Below the pieces are notes generated by a model. It worked only from the letters and a program-made list of their open reading frames with translations. It made no database searches and was not told the origin of the DNA. A stretch of 64,000 bases of DNA. It comes from Scatophagus argus (taxonomy: Eukaryota; Chordata; Actinopteri; Scatophagidae). Made by a program: the position numbers and the translations under genes. Within the stretch, counting starts at the first letter, position 1. Every line of letters begins with the position of its first letter. This document shows positions 12,561 to 26,411 of this stretch, piece by piece. The stretch lies in the NCBI RefSeq assembly GCF_020382885.2, contig NC_058494.1:10496001-10560000 (forward strand). Reading direction: 5' to 3'.

Positions 12561-15489
12561 TCAAGCCATGAGAGATTTCCTTATTTACCGTGTTGTCTAA
12601 GTATAAAGTTCTGGTTTTCATTATCACAGTCTGACTGAAGAGGTCCACTATATTCATATCAGTTTGTAGATTTTGTATCCACTGTGTTGAACTGTAAAAT
12701 GGCCTTGCGTCACATGCAGCAATGAAACAGTGTCTTACAAGTCAAACTCAACGCATGACTGCCATCAGTCTGTTTATCAGGGCCCTGTTCTTGGTTTGTA
12801 GATAACCAAGTCATCCACAACATGAATCAGATTTTTTTTTTGTTCTTTGAAGCTAGTTTAAAATTAATCTGGCACTGTTCTCAAAGTAACAAGTCCTTAA
12901 ACCTCTTATTGATAGCTAGCTGGAGCGTGACCAAGAATTTTTAAATGTAAATGGCTCACTTTCTTGAATGAAAGATTATTGATTATAATGATTTTAGATG
13001 AAAACATGCAAGTTACTGTAAAATTACTGTTGCTTGTTGGTTTGAACTAAAATTAATCATAATGAAGAATTACTTATACATCACAAAATATAACACATAA
13101 CAAATGGCCGTTGACTCAAAACTAGTAAATTAACTGATGCACTTTAACTGGAATGTCCCTTAAATATATAGTATCTTTCATCATATGTCAAAGTAAATAC
13201 AGTTAGTTCAAAGTTGATAGTTCTGCATATAATATTACTGAGAAATTCACAGTTGGATTTCCATTTTCGTCCTGGTTGAAAATGTCCACGAAGTCTATGA
13301 AAAAAAGAGCAAGTAAAGCATTTCATATCTTGTTAGTACTTAAACTGATCAAAGTCAAGCATAGTGGCTGATTCACATTTTTAACTAGGCAAATATTAAA
13401 GAAAGAGTCTGTCTAATGTTGCTGACGTATGACTCTTTCCTAAATTTATTAATGCAAGAGGCTGTTCTTAGCTGTTGCTGACAATTACAACATAGCTGCC
13501 TTGATACATGATAGTTGCAACAACATATGATAGCATCATCCAATGGCTCACAACTCAAAAGATTTCTAATGAAGATAGAGAGGGAGTTTGCATGCTTTGC
13601 ACTTTCTACCCTTCTCACAGCCCCAGCCCCTAGGACTTTTGTGATGCTGTGAACCCTTCCTTGTAGTAAAGTTTATTTTCAATTGCTCCCATCCAGGGAG
13701 GAAGAGTCCACGCTTATTTACAGTTACACACCTCTGAACCTGGTAAGGAACTCTGTTTTTAAATGCCTGACTAGCATACTGATAGAACAAAACAAACTAC
13801 AAACTCTTCCATGTATGCAATATTAAAACTTGTTTTGAAGGTCAAACTCAAACATTCTCGGAAATTATTCAAAGCTTATCAGAGAGACACATAACTCTTA
13901 CTCACTTAGGTAACAATTAAAGCCTGATGTCATCCATGTGAAGAGACAGCACGCGCTTCCTCTGACAGACACTGCAATTACACAAGTGATTGGCAGGCCA
14001 AGTGCACTGCTAAACTCTTTCATCTGTCCCTTCATCATCCCTTTATCTCTCTTTTCATCCGCTTGTCTAAGGTGAGTCATTCCTTGTTTTATGACACCTA
14101 AGACTGAATTGACCAGATGTCTCTTTGGCTTAGTGATACAGAAGCAAAAAACAGAAGAGGAGTGTGAGATAGAATGAGGTATGAGATAATTGTTTTGCAA
14201 TTTACTCCAAAAAATGATAAAAAAAAAAAAGAAAAAGAAAAGGACTGATTGAATGCCCTTCTGCGTGTTGAGTTTCAAAGTTCAGTCTTGACCTTGGAAA
14301 CAGCACAGGACAAAGCAATCTTGCATCAATGTCCATTTTCATTCGTACCACATCAGAGCTTTTGATCTTGATCATATGATGATCGCTTCATGATAAAATG
14401 GAAATTCAAATATCTACCACTGACTGGTCACTAAACTTGATGTGAACCTGATTTCGAGATGATCGCCAAACACATTCTTTTGTTCCCAGCCTAAAATCCT
14501 TTTCTCATGTAATGCTGTATATGCAATATGCATTCAAACAGGGCTATGTCAGATAGACAGTAAATTCAAAGTCCATCATCATACTCCCCTACAATCACAA
14601 CACTTCTTCAGCATGGATCAATAACTGATGTGAACACTAACTTTCTCTGTAAGTAGCTATAAAGTGCACGTCGATGTCCGTCTTTTCAACCAACTCAAAG
14701 ACATAGATATATATACCGCTATATGAGTGTAGTGCAATATCCTACCCCCTACTGTGACATCCAAAGGTTACCCACCTAATGTTAATGAGAGTAAAAAGGC
14801 TCAGCAAAGCATGACTGACCTTAAGCAATCTGTACCCTTCACCATCTGGACTATTTTTTCCTGACACTGGGGAAATACCAGTTCTGTCAGATTTGTCGCA
14901 AATTGTTTTATGTCTCCAGCTGCATCTCACATCAAGGAGTTATTGCCATGTATAGGTTGGTGCCAGCATACAGGCCCATCAACTCTGCAACATGTTTCAG
15001 ATAAGATTACAGGGTGCTGCGGTTCACATCTGCCCAGTTCTACAGGCAGGAGCAGGGCTACATTGTGTCTAGTTAAGACAGGGTTCAGTGTGTGTATAAT
15101 CCTCTGATAAGGGCATACAGTGTAGGATGAGATGAAGAGAACATCAGACAGACAGCGCCTGAGTACCAGCATATGTACACTGAGAGTGTTGACTGAGTGT
15201 GTATGTCAGACACACACACAGACACAGAAGAGAGATCTTCAAATCAGGCAAGACAGAAAGATAGAGAGAGAGAGAGGTATGACATGAAAGTTTGTAAGAA
15301 ACAGGTGGGTTTCTGAGAAAAAAGAATTAGGAAAAAAAGCTGTATGTGGGTTCTTAGTGTTGTCGGCCTGTCAGGTTACAATCTTCCTTTGAAGTGTGTG
15401 TGTGTGTGTGCGTGTGAGTGTTTGCAGGGAGGGGGAGGCATGTTTATGTGAGTCAAAGTGACTGCGTAGATTCATGTCAGTACAACTTC

Positions 15490-15493
<4 letters not shown>

Positions 15494-15531
<38 letters not shown>
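15494..15531. repeat. (TG)19 microsatellite
   Basis: Uninterrupted TG run in the gene-poor region. Long apparent open frames across it are products of the repeat. Confidence 0.9.
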
Positions 15532-15532
<1 letters not shown>

Positions 15533-16073
15533 TCTGTGAATCTGTGTGAAGGTGAGCCAGGGGTTCTCCTGACTAGAGGGCTGTCTGACTGATGTGTGAA
15601 GACTCAAGTGTGTGTGTGTTTGTGTAGTGCCATGCCTCCACCCCCTCTCTTCCCTCTCTGTCTGTCCTCTGTGGGGTTTTCCATCGACTGGTTAGATCTC
15701 CACTGTTGCATCCAATAAGGTAATGGTGCATGTAGAGATAACCAGAGCTAAAGTACAACAACAAAATATTCTCTTCTCTCAGAATCATTTCACCTCATCC
15801 TTGCATTGTTCTGTCCATCTCCTCAGTGTGCTGCCCAATGAAGCTCATGTCTCATTATGTTTGTCTCCATGATTAACCCAAGAGACAAGAAAGTTTCTCA
15901 GTATTATAGCCCAAATGGCTTTAAATATATTGCCTCTGACTTGTAATCAAATATCATATTTATGAAAGCTATACTGAAAGCAACTTGACGTTAAACATGT
16001 TTCAAATTCGATATATAGAGAATTTTTCACACTGAAAACAATTTAAGCACTTTTCAGCCACTGTCCTATTTCA

Positions 16074-16101
<28 letters not shown>
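16074..16101. repeat. (GT)14 microsatellite
   Basis: Uninterrupted GT run in intergenic DNA. Confidence 0.9.
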
Positions 16102-16104
<3 letters not shown>

Positions 16105-18754
16105 GTTTTCCTCAACATTGCAGGTGTAGAAGTCAGTGATCTCTGCTGGTACATATCCATGACTAGCGGAGTCCACACAGGTGTTCTTCCTGCAGTCGTC
16201 AACACACACACGCACACATACTTAACACAAACACACACTGTCTGTCAACGCCTCTCTGTGTGTGAGATTAATGGTGCTAGCAGTGACTCAGCTGTGGTGA
16301 ATTCAGACAAAAAAACTATGTGTCCTTCCCAAATTCTTAGACATAGTAGACAACTATGAACTCATCTAACTTTTGACTAACAAATGACTTAACCTCTTAC
16401 ACTCTGACATACCCATGAGCTCAAATGCACAAAACTTAAACTTAAATTTTATTAAAAATCCTAAAATTTATGTAGATAACCAAATACAGCGTCTATGAGC
16501 TGCACCCTAGAATTTAAATGCATGGAGTTTAAATGTGTTTGCCCTAAACTGAAACATCTCTTTGAAAACAGGGCCTTCAAAAGGTAATCCATGTGTGTTG
16601 TAGAAAAGCTCACAGTCATCGATAGAGTTGAAATTGAAATGAACAATAAACTTAAAAGAAACCAATGTTGACTCTTGGCAGAACAAGAACCACAGTCTCT
16701 GGTGTTAAAAAGTCACACCCTGACTGCGCACACACGTTTTGGAGGAGCATAATGTCACACACCTGTACTTTCCCTACTGAAAAAAATATTCATTTGAAAG
16801 TTGCACTAATCAATATTTGTTCATCAACAAAACACGTAGCAGTTGTGTTTATACTACTTTCTGACTCTGCTTGGAGGATGCATTCCACAAATGTGCAAAT
16901 TCATTCTGTAGCTGTTGTAGCATAACACGGTTGCAGAAAATGAAGCTACATATAGGACATTTGTATCACGTGTACCCTAGCAGACTTACCCTAGCAGTTG
17001 CAGTTGCAGTCGACTTAAAATAGGATGCTTGCTCTCTGTGTGCAGGATGGGTAAATAAGCAACTGTAGTGTAAACTGCTTCCTTTCATATGAACTAATTC
17101 CATCTGCAGAAGTGCCCAACCCAATCACCAGAATAAATATTGGTACTGTACGTTTCTGCAAACCACGGACATGTTGAAACTTGTGTTCACCCTATATTTA
17201 CATATTTTGTTGTGTAAATGATTCATACTTAATGAAAGTATATTTGTAATTGGTCCAGTAGATGCTGGCAGCCACGACATGGCTGCAATGGCTGCAACGT
17301 AATCCTTTGGGGCAACTCCAACAGTCAAATTTAAAGTGACTCAATTTAAAATGCTGCTTTTTTGCCACTCTCAGATTGTTAATTTTCTTATTGATTGTTA
17401 TTTGAAGAAGTCAGGAAGAGTGGTTTGTTGCTTGCCAGCAGTCTTACCTTAGTGTTCTGCCAAGCCAATGGCTCTGGTGATAATGCGTTATGTTCCCAGC
17501 TCGCTTTACTGCCCCCAAGTGGCCATAAAATTATAGTATGTTTAAGCTCTCAAAGAAAACTCGATAGACACACTCTATTTACTCTACACTGAATATACTG
17601 GCTATTTATTTAGATAGGCTGGCATGAACCTGACAATTACTTTAACACGAATGTGCCTGATTAGGAAAAACATCATAACTATTATGGCAAGGAAATATAT
17701 TCAAATCATAGAAAGTACAATCTAAACAGTGTGAAGAAGTCAGACAAATTAAATGTTAGAAGACACAACAATACACAGTCAAACCACATCACAGGTTGAA
17801 GTAACCCAAGTGTAACCGATGTGTCCCTCCACACATTCCTGCTGTTTTTTCTTGGTCTGTTTCAATGAAAGAGTGTTACCTGACATATTGCAGATGAAAG
17901 ATTCACACCGGTGCACATATTTTCAACCCTGTTATCATCAGCAGTTCTGAAGCAGGCGTAGAACATGTTGTTGTGCAGAAAGCACCGTGCAGATTCCATG
18001 TCAAATACCCATCTAACCACTATCTTCAGGTCATCTCCACAAACCGCAAATTACACACAACATGGAATAAAATTGGACAGAAAGTCAAGCACTATCACAA
18101 TCACTATGACAATCATGATGCATTTTTAATAGTTTACAATGAATGTTGCCAGTCCAGATGAAGTAAAAACAGCAGTATTGAGCTTTTGTATTGTAACATA
18201 TTTCCATATGTAACAGAATAGGCAAGCTGGACATAACACGGGGGGGTTTGATCACTGAAAAGTGGGCAGAGACAGACAAATAAAGGCAAGATATCATTAT
18301 ATGGATGTCAACATAAAACAAAAGAAAACAAAAGTGTTTTTTAATACAAATATATTGCCATATATTCAATAAAATGCACAATATGTATGGATATGTGACC
18401 CAAAAGGGTTAAAACATTTTCCTTTGATCTTGACTTTAAGATGTTGGCCCCGAGGTCCCAAAACAGTACCAGCACATAAATAATCCCCTTTTAAGTCATG
18501 TAAACATATCAACAGTCCATAATTGGTGGTGAAACAGCTCTACATGAAATCAGAGGTTTGTCTATAACTGCAAACAGTTTCTACTGTACAACTTAATTAC
18601 TTATAATTAACTTATATAAGTCATAATTAATTTAGCTGACTGAATCATGCTTCTGGGTGCCCCGTAGTGCACGTTTTGTCAGCACACACAGAGGGAAAAT
18701 GAACAACAAACTCAACTGAACCTGCAGGTGTGAACTCTGCAAAAGCATTATTTG

Positions 18755-18783
<29 letters not shown>
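18755..18783. repeat. A29 homopolymer
   Basis: Run of 29 A residues, possibly an old retroposon tail; no recognisable body upstream. Confidence 0.85.
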
Positions 18784-18787
<4 letters not shown>

Positions 18788-19329
18788 AGGAGAACCACCA
18801 AAGCTGGCAGACCACAACATCCTCATTGGTAAACCTTGGGTGAAATCTCTGCACGTAGACCTAAATAAAAAAATGAGGACTGTGGAAGGAAAACTGTCAG
18901 GTTAAAAAAGAATCATTGCAGCCACAGGTCCTTTCTGTGAGTAGAATTAGTCCTTAGTTTATAATTAGTTTAAATATTTAACAAGAGATGTTTGTATTAA
19001 AACAAGACTGCAGTGGTTTGACCTGTGTCATCACTGTGACATGCTCACAGTGATGACGCAAACATGCTCTTGTGTTAGTTTAGTGTGTTGACATGCTAAA
19101 ATAGCCACAAAGTACAGCCTAAGCTGATGGAGATCCAATATCAGCATCAAGAGCCACCCAATTAACATGGTGAAAATACTGGCAACAGCACAATATTTTG
19201 GCCTCTAGAAGTTTTGTCAGCTTTCAGTCAGTTTGTGCTGCTTTTGACAACACAAATCTGGAAGAATCTCTCAGTAGATTGGTTTGCTATAGTGCCTTTT
19301 TGTGCACACTGACTGAATATGAAACTGAA

Positions 19330-19660
19330 ATACTATGAGCACATGCTTGTCAATAGACCTTACAGCACCTCTAGTGGTCAGAAGCTCCACAGCTTATCTT
19401 TTAAAGGCATGGTTTACAGCAGAATTAAAATCTTCCTCTTGTCTGTAGGGTTGTTCATTTATCTAGATTGTTTTGGTATGAATTGCACACTTTTGGAGAT
19501 ATCAGCTGTAGAGACGTCTGCCTTTTCTCAATTATAATGGAACTAGATGGCACTTCGTAGATGGCAATACAGTTGTAAAACTCAACAACCATGTCTCTTT
19601 TCAGAATGCATGACCTGGTTAAGATAATCCACAGAGTTTGCTGTGAGCTGAACTAAACCA
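19330..19660. repeat. Decayed teleost interspersed repeat (AACTCAACAACCATGTCTC type)
   Basis: The motifs TTTTGGAGATATCAGCTGTAG, AATGGAACTAGATGGCACT, AAAACTCAACAACCATGTCT, CATGACCTGGTTAAGATAAT and CCACAGAGTTTGCTGTGAGC occur in the order of a repeat that I remember as very common in percomorph genomes. The copy is degraded and its ends are not determined. Confidence 0.5.
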
Positions 19661-20279
19661 AATGATGGCACAGATTTTTCATTTCAAACCTCCTGTCATT
19701 TATGAGGGCTTAGTGACTCGAGATGCACACAAAGAGGTATTGGTAACTGAACTGATAGGAGGGAAAAGAAGGAATTAGAGATGAGATGAGACACAGACAC
19801 TTATTCCCGTGTGGTTCTCCACCCATGTGCTGTAAAATCATTTACGTGGCTTACAGCAGACATGTTCGCTCAATGGTATGGATTCACAGACAAATTCACT
19901 CTTAAATTCTTAATAGGAGTGGAAACATCAATTAACATGCCAGACAAGGAGGGCACAGGGAGGGAGAGGGTGACAGAAGTAGTAGTAAAGACAGAGTAGT
20001 AAAATGTTCTCCAGTAAACACAGAAGGGAAGTTTGAAAGAGACAAGGAGAGATGCAGTTGAGTGGGACTAGTATACTGCACATGTACTACATCCAGTACA
20101 AATATCGCCAATTTAAGGTGTTTTAGACTTTGTTTCTGTCTGTAGGACATGAATCATCAACACTGATAACATTACATTACACTTAATAACATTTCAGAGA
20201 AAAGACCATAATATGACATTTTCCATTTTATCCATGACTGACTAGTTAAGTCCAGTGCTGATAAATACACAAATGGAGG

Positions 20280-20460
20280 ACTAGTTAAACATTCTGGGGA
20301 AAATACTTTGCTTTATTGCCCGGAGTATGACAAGTTTAATACCACTCTCATGCATAAAAAATGTACAGAAATGTAAAAATGACAATTTATGGTTTTATGG
20401 GCAGTTATAAATGAAGGAGAATATCTCGGAGGTGCTGGCAGATGTATTTCTGAACAAGAG
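20280..20460. repeat. Possible decayed teleost interspersed repeat
   Basis: CATTCTGGGGAAAATACTT, TTATTGCCCGGAGTATGAC and AATACCACTCTCATG follow the order of another common fish repeat. Recognition is from memory and the copy is short. Confidence 0.35.
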
Positions 20461-21571
20461 CTGTTCACTTCCCTCTTTAAGCATGGACTTATTTAAAGCA
20501 CGGACATGAGAGTGGCTGTCATCTTACATCTAAATCCCTGCAAGAAAGTATATAGAAGTACTTAGAACATCTTAAATGGTGAACCTGCCCTACCAATAGC
20601 TACAGCCCGATATAAAGAGGAAGATTGGGTGAATGAACTACTGCAGCCAGTTGTAAAAACAACTGTTGTTTTCCTCATGAGGACAACTACATGATTTATA
20701 GCATCACGCTGCTGAACTAAACGCGAGCTAAAGTGTTAACTCACCAACAGTTTTAGGCAGGCTGGCTGGAGTGAAGCATTCTCAAATCATAGAAAAAAAT
20801 AGAATGGCTATACAAATTTGTTAAATCACAAAAAAAGATAATAAACCATCAAATGATAGACAGGGGCATTCTTTAAATAAATTCGCACCTTGAGCAGCCA
20901 CATCCCCCAGGGCCCTCCTAAATACTCAGCAGACCCTGAATTCAATATTGGCCAAAGCTGTATTTTTATTATCAACCTTCACGGGTAGTCTAACACCACT
21001 AAGCCTCTGGGGGCGCGGACACACACACACACACACACACGCATGGTGGAAGTAATTAAAGCAAGTGGAGCTAAATTGAAGTATATTGAACTCATCTCTC
21101 ACACGCTCCTGCTCTGTCGATAGATCACTCGCCAAGTGCTATCGACCGCTGCAAAGACTTTCCCCTGCAAAACACTCTTCTCTGCAGTGTGTGTGTTTGT
21201 GTTTGTGTTTGTGATGTGACTTAGTGAGTGAGAGAAAGGGATGGAAGCAGAGAGGACACAAGAGTTTAGAGAAAAAGAGACAGAAAGTGATGCTTTGTGC
21301 AGCAGAATTTGCAAAAACTAATTTTAGGATTGTCCTTTATGCTATTCTACCCTTTTCATCCCTCATTTCCCCCGTCTGTTTTCCTGTCAGCTCATCTGCT
21401 CTACTCTCTCTTTCAGCGTTTCTCCTTTCTCTCGAAATCCCTGTATCTCTATCTATCTTGTGGAAGGGGTAATGATTTTAACTAAATGAGAGTCTTGCAA
21501 TCCCCCCACCCCACCAGATTAGCAGATCAATGGAACAGTGTTTGTGTTGTCATCATCAGCGAAATGCTATA

Positions 21572-21576
<5 letters not shown>

Positions 21577-21615
<39 letters not shown>
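21577..21615. repeat. (GT)19 microsatellite
   Basis: Uninterrupted GT run immediately left of a candidate conserved non-coding block. Confidence 0.9.
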
Positions 21616-21617
<2 letters not shown>

Positions 21618-21639
21618 CAGTCCACACAGACTGTATAGT

Positions 21640-22240
21640 CACCATAAATACCCTATACCCCAGGTGAGTCCGCACTGCGCCGAGGACAAAGCCCTGCAAT
21701 GACAAGGAAAAAAATGACAGCAGAGATTTTCCACAAACAGCAGGGGAGTAGGAAGCTATGGATTTTTACTGAATAATCAGTAGGAATTCTCCACAAGGTC
21801 TCGACATGACAAATGCGTGTCAAACACCACCATCAATGGTGGAAGAGAAAAACGCCTCTGCTGCTCTGTTAAAATGCCTTTCCCCTGTGCTTGATGTGAA
21901 TTCAATTGGAGTGGAATTGATTATCTCCTATTTGTGATCAATCCTAAGTGAATTTGCATCTATTGGCTCAGTGCTTCCGCTGTGTGACAGTGCCTGCCCC
22001 CTCAACATTCTTCTCCTCCATTTTTGTTTCGCCCATTTTCTCCATTTCTCTCTGATGGACACATGACAGTTGTTTTTGATTCAAAGGTCGCTGTGTATAG
22101 AATTTAGTGGCATCTAAGTGATGAGGCTTCAGGGCACAGCCAATTGAATATCCCTCACCTCACCCTCTTCTTCCAAGCGTGTAGGAGTGTTTATGGTGGC
22201 CACTGATAAGGCCAAATGCCCTTTCTAAGACCACAGTTTA
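21640..22240. promoter_or_regulatory. Candidate conserved non-coding block 1
   Basis: About 600 nt of unique, repeat-free sequence of balanced composition lies between microsatellite-rich flanks, with no open frame. It contains homeodomain/POU-like words (GAATTTGCATC, TGATTATC, TTCAATTGG) and TTGATTCAAAGGTCG. Such density is typical of developmental enhancers, and fgf20 is the nearest developmental gene (10 kb left). No alignment was possible, so conservation is a hypothesis. Confidence 0.25.
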
Positions 22241-23213
22241 ATCTGTTTGTCCTGGGCCACTTTAAAAACAAAGTGGGTGATTATACGCTATGTTTTAAAA
22301 ACATAATTATGAATATTATATTACATTTCCAAATTTCTTTATATTTGACAGTCTGGGGTGCTTCAGTATGTTCAATGTACATCAAGTCACCTTCATACTT
22401 ACTACATACACGTGCATTACTAACATGGTGTCCATAACAGAGATAACTGATCTATAACTGATACACTGAATCCTGTAAAGTTTAAACAGTCTCTCTGTGC
22501 TTTTTAGCCTTACTGCTATTTAATATATGGAACACTGAGACATCAAGTGGATTTGAGCATGGATTGGGCAATGAAACCTCAGAATATCTGTCGCACAAAG
22601 GCACGTGCACACACATGCACAAACAAACACCAACACACGTCTATGCATGCTATCTGTAGATTTCTGTTCAGTGTGGAGGGCCTATCAAAGCATGGTTTTT
22701 TCCTCCTGTCTGTGTGACAGCTCTTAAGCCTCACACATGAAAGAATGACAGGAAAGTTTTATGACACCTCTTCTAAAAGGAAATGTGTGGGTGTGCATGT
22801 GTGTGTGTGTATGTGTGTGTGTTGCTGTCTTCTCAGCTGGGAGAGGTGTAGACAGCAGTCAGGCTGAAGAGTTGCCAGATTTTCAGAACAAAATATGACA
22901 ACACAGCCTTCCTCATTGCTTTTATCTGTTGCTCTTTTATGAAATGTGTAGCTGTCAGTGGAAACACAGAGGATTAATCTTTCACACACACACACACACA
23001 CACACAAACCAGGTTCAGCCAGTCTGGATTTTGTGCAGGACATTGTAAGGTATGGTGATGCAACAATGTAAGCAATTTAGTTTTGCATTTTTTTTGTTGT
23101 TGTTTAATTAATTTGCCAGATAGACAGATAGAGAGAAGTGTGCGCCTGCGATGACAGTATCCATACCTGGGGCATTACGACATGTGGAGGTGACAGACAG
23201 TGTTTGCAAAAGC

Positions 23214-23215
<2 letters not shown>

Positions 23216-23249
<34 letters not shown>
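23216..23249. repeat. (TG)17 microsatellite
   Basis: Uninterrupted TG run, one of a cluster within 600 nt. Confidence 0.9.
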
Positions 23250-23252
<3 letters not shown>

Positions 23253-23474
23253 ATACAGAATAAATTTCAGCAGAGCTATGGAATGCTTGTCTGTCTGTCT
23301 TATACATATTGTACAAACTCTTCTCATGAATGGCTACAGACAGTAACTGTGGCAATAGAAATACGAAACACTGTACTCTGCACTCAAACATACACACACA
23401 CACACACAAGGATATGGGTGATCACTGCCTCTCTAAGCCAGGGAGTTTTCTTTCTTGGCTGCAGCTCTGTTAAA

Positions 23475-23477
<3 letters not shown>

Positions 23478-23526
<49 letters not shown>
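23478..23526. repeat. (GT)24 microsatellite
   Basis: The longest pure GT run of the window. Confidence 0.9.
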
Positions 23527-23528
<2 letters not shown>

Positions 23529-25387
23529 TGTGTGCGGCAAACATCTACTCCTTACCACATCCAAGCAGCTCTGACCTGCCCAGAGACAAACAACGTCGTC
23601 ACCTCGGGTTGTGTTCTTAGATATACCTCAGTTGCACTCTCATGAGTGCGAGTAAGCACATGCACTTACACAGACTCATGCACACACACTGCCTCTCTCA
23701 CTCAGAAAAGTAGTATATTATATTGCTGCTCTTCACTGTTAAACACTTGAAGTGAAAGAAAGAAGTGATCATTCATTAAGAACCTAATTCTGTCACTTGT
23801 AATATCCCAGCACAAAGCCGTAAATGGCAGTTCAGCACTATCACTCAGATATAGGGGCACAAACAACATCTGTAGGTGAGTAAACCTTCCTAAATCTGCT
23901 GCACTCCACATCACAACATGTGATGATCATTAAATATAGCATAAGCTAACTGCTCATGAAATACAACGCCTTGTCTTTTATTTCTACACCGGTTAAAAGG
24001 CCAAGACACAGAATGCAAATAAGGCAAATGTGGAGTTGTTAAAAGACGTACTGTGTGATTGTTGATAGAGCTACACCAGCAGTTTCTCTTTGCTTGCATC
24101 CGTTTTGCAAATACACGCTCAATATATCCTGGGGAAGAACAGAAACTGATAGATCCTGTCATCTGTCTAGAAGACAAAATGTCCCATCTTTCCCCAAAAG
24201 TGGAATGTTCCTTTGCTTGGCTTCAATTGGTCAGCATGCTTATCAGACTTCCCCAGTCAGCGGTGACTAGACAAGACTGGACGAGGCATCACATGCATGA
24301 CTGAAAGTGATTAAAAGGTGAACAGTATCATCTGATGCACCATAGGATACTGAAATCAATAATTACTTCATGACATGTAATTATAATGCGGTTGTGCCAA
24401 GCTAATACTGTGGATATATAAAAATCATTACTGCACTTTGTACCATTAAAGGTATAGAAGGGTTGCAGGTTGATACTTGATGCTTGACTTGAACTTGATT
24501 TCAGCTTGAAAGATGACTCCCTAAAGACTAGAGACTGATAGACTCATGTTTTAGACAAATCCTATATCTATGCATGCTTGCATAGTCACACAACTTAAAT
24601 ATTTGTTATGTATGTATTAATTACTGTAAATGTGTGCATTTAAGGGTCATTTAAGTCACGTGACAAACAAAAAACAATGTTCAAATGCTGTGTCATTCTT
24701 AAGGATCAGCATTCAGAGACCCGAAAAACTTTCCTAAATGACTAATGCTGAATTTGACATAATGAAATGTAACTTGGACACGAAGCAGTGGACAAAAATG
24801 CAACTCGGGATTTAATGATAAAAACTGGCAACTAAATGTTGAAATGTTTGACAAAAAAGTTTTCAATGAAAGGCCACTGAAACACAGCAGGTAAAGCGCA
24901 GAACACCATGCAGAAACTATGTACAGCAGAAATTTGCCTTTGACCTCCTCAGTTTGCTTCTCTTTCCACCCTCCAGCTCCAGCCTGGCTCTCTCCTCAGG
25001 AGAGGCTGAATCCAGGCCGATCCTGCCCAGCTGTGGTGCATCGAGTCTGGACATGTCAGGACATGTAAAACTCCTGAACATCCACACAGAGCTGGTGATT
25101 TATCTGTGTGTGACTTTTGTGTGCTTTAATCACTGACAATACACTCACACACACACACATGCAGTAACATGCACAGACACAGTGACCGGTGGGGTTTGCA
25201 TAAACAATGCATGTGTATGTGGGAGCCCAGTCACCGTGTGTACTGTGTGTGTATTTCAGAGTATGTGTGTGTTTGTGAGTTACCAGAGCGTGTGCATGAG
25301 TACATATCCCTATATCAATGTTTGAAGTCAGGTGGGCTGGCACATCTAGGGTCCCCTTTGAAGGTGTGTTCATGTACCCACATACAA

Positions 25388-25391
<4 letters not shown>

Positions 25392-25430
<39 letters not shown>

Positions 25431-25495
25431 ACCAGCTGTTTCTCTCTTCCACTTCTCTTTGATGTCTCCACTTTTTACATCCTACCCACCACACT

Positions 25496-25542
<47 letters not shown>
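25392..25542. repeat. (CA)n and (TC)n microsatellite pair
   Basis: A (CA)18 run at 25392-25428 and a (TC)22 run at 25498-25542 are separated by 70 nt of pyrimidine-rich sequence and followed by further short CA units. Confidence 0.9.
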
Positions 25543-25546
<4 letters not shown>

Positions 25547-26411
25547 CACACACACACAAACACATACTATAACAACCTTAATGAGTTATTTTGCATGTTA
25601 CTGAATGGTAAAATCTGCCATTGGGAACATTTTCCCAAATTCCAAGACAAATTAACTTAATTATGAAGACTGTATTATGTTAAAGTGTCACTGGATACAA
25701 GCAGAGTACAAGGTGTGTGTGCTGATGTGTATAACAAGTGTTGTACACCATCGAACATGACACAGCTCAGACCAATGATGAAATACAAATCTAGGATGGA
25801 GTCCATATTCAAATACAAATAGTAACAATGTTTCCACTAAGAGTTAATACAGCGAACAATAAAGATACAAAATTAACACTGAGTCTAACAATAAAGTAAA
25901 TGACATTAAAACCATACTTACACAAAATATTAAAACAACATTTTGATTCACAAAACATTTTAAAATCAAATGTCATACAGCAAAAACAGTGCACTTTGAT
26001 ATTAATTTTTGTCTCAGTGGCATTTCACAACAGCAGATAAGTCCTCAGGAGTTACAGCAAACTAAAGGAATCACTTGCACACTGACACTCACACACACAT
26101 CTGTCTATCTGCATGCCAGTCAGGTATGGTAATTATTGTTTAGATTCAGCCCTCTGCAGCCATGCTGTGTCTGCAGTAAAATGAACAGAACAATGCAGAA
26201 ATTAACATGCCTTTTCTTTTATAGATGTCACTGCTGTTATTGCACGATGAGACACCGACGCTGAAACTTGCATCAGTTTCATGCATGTGCACACATGCAC
26301 TCTAAACACACATACACGGAGCTTTTGTGTCCACTCTTTCAATACATTTTTTTTGTCTTTTTTTGTTTTTTTCCAATCATTTCAAGATTGATGGGGTATT
26401 TTCCACTTTTT

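Larger units (their letters stand above)
12561..21600. other. Gene-poor region, part 1
   Basis: About 9 kb of mostly AT-rich DNA with no exon that I can support. Notable contents are TG/CA microsatellites at 15494-15531 and 16074-16101, an A29 run at 18755-18783, a perfect 13-bp hairpin at 19027-19057, and decayed fish repeats at about 19330-19660 and 20280-20460. Confidence 0.6.

Noticed and set aside
23104-23645. Long open frames of alternating Cys-Val and His-Thr
   Set aside because: Translations of TG/CA microsatellites.
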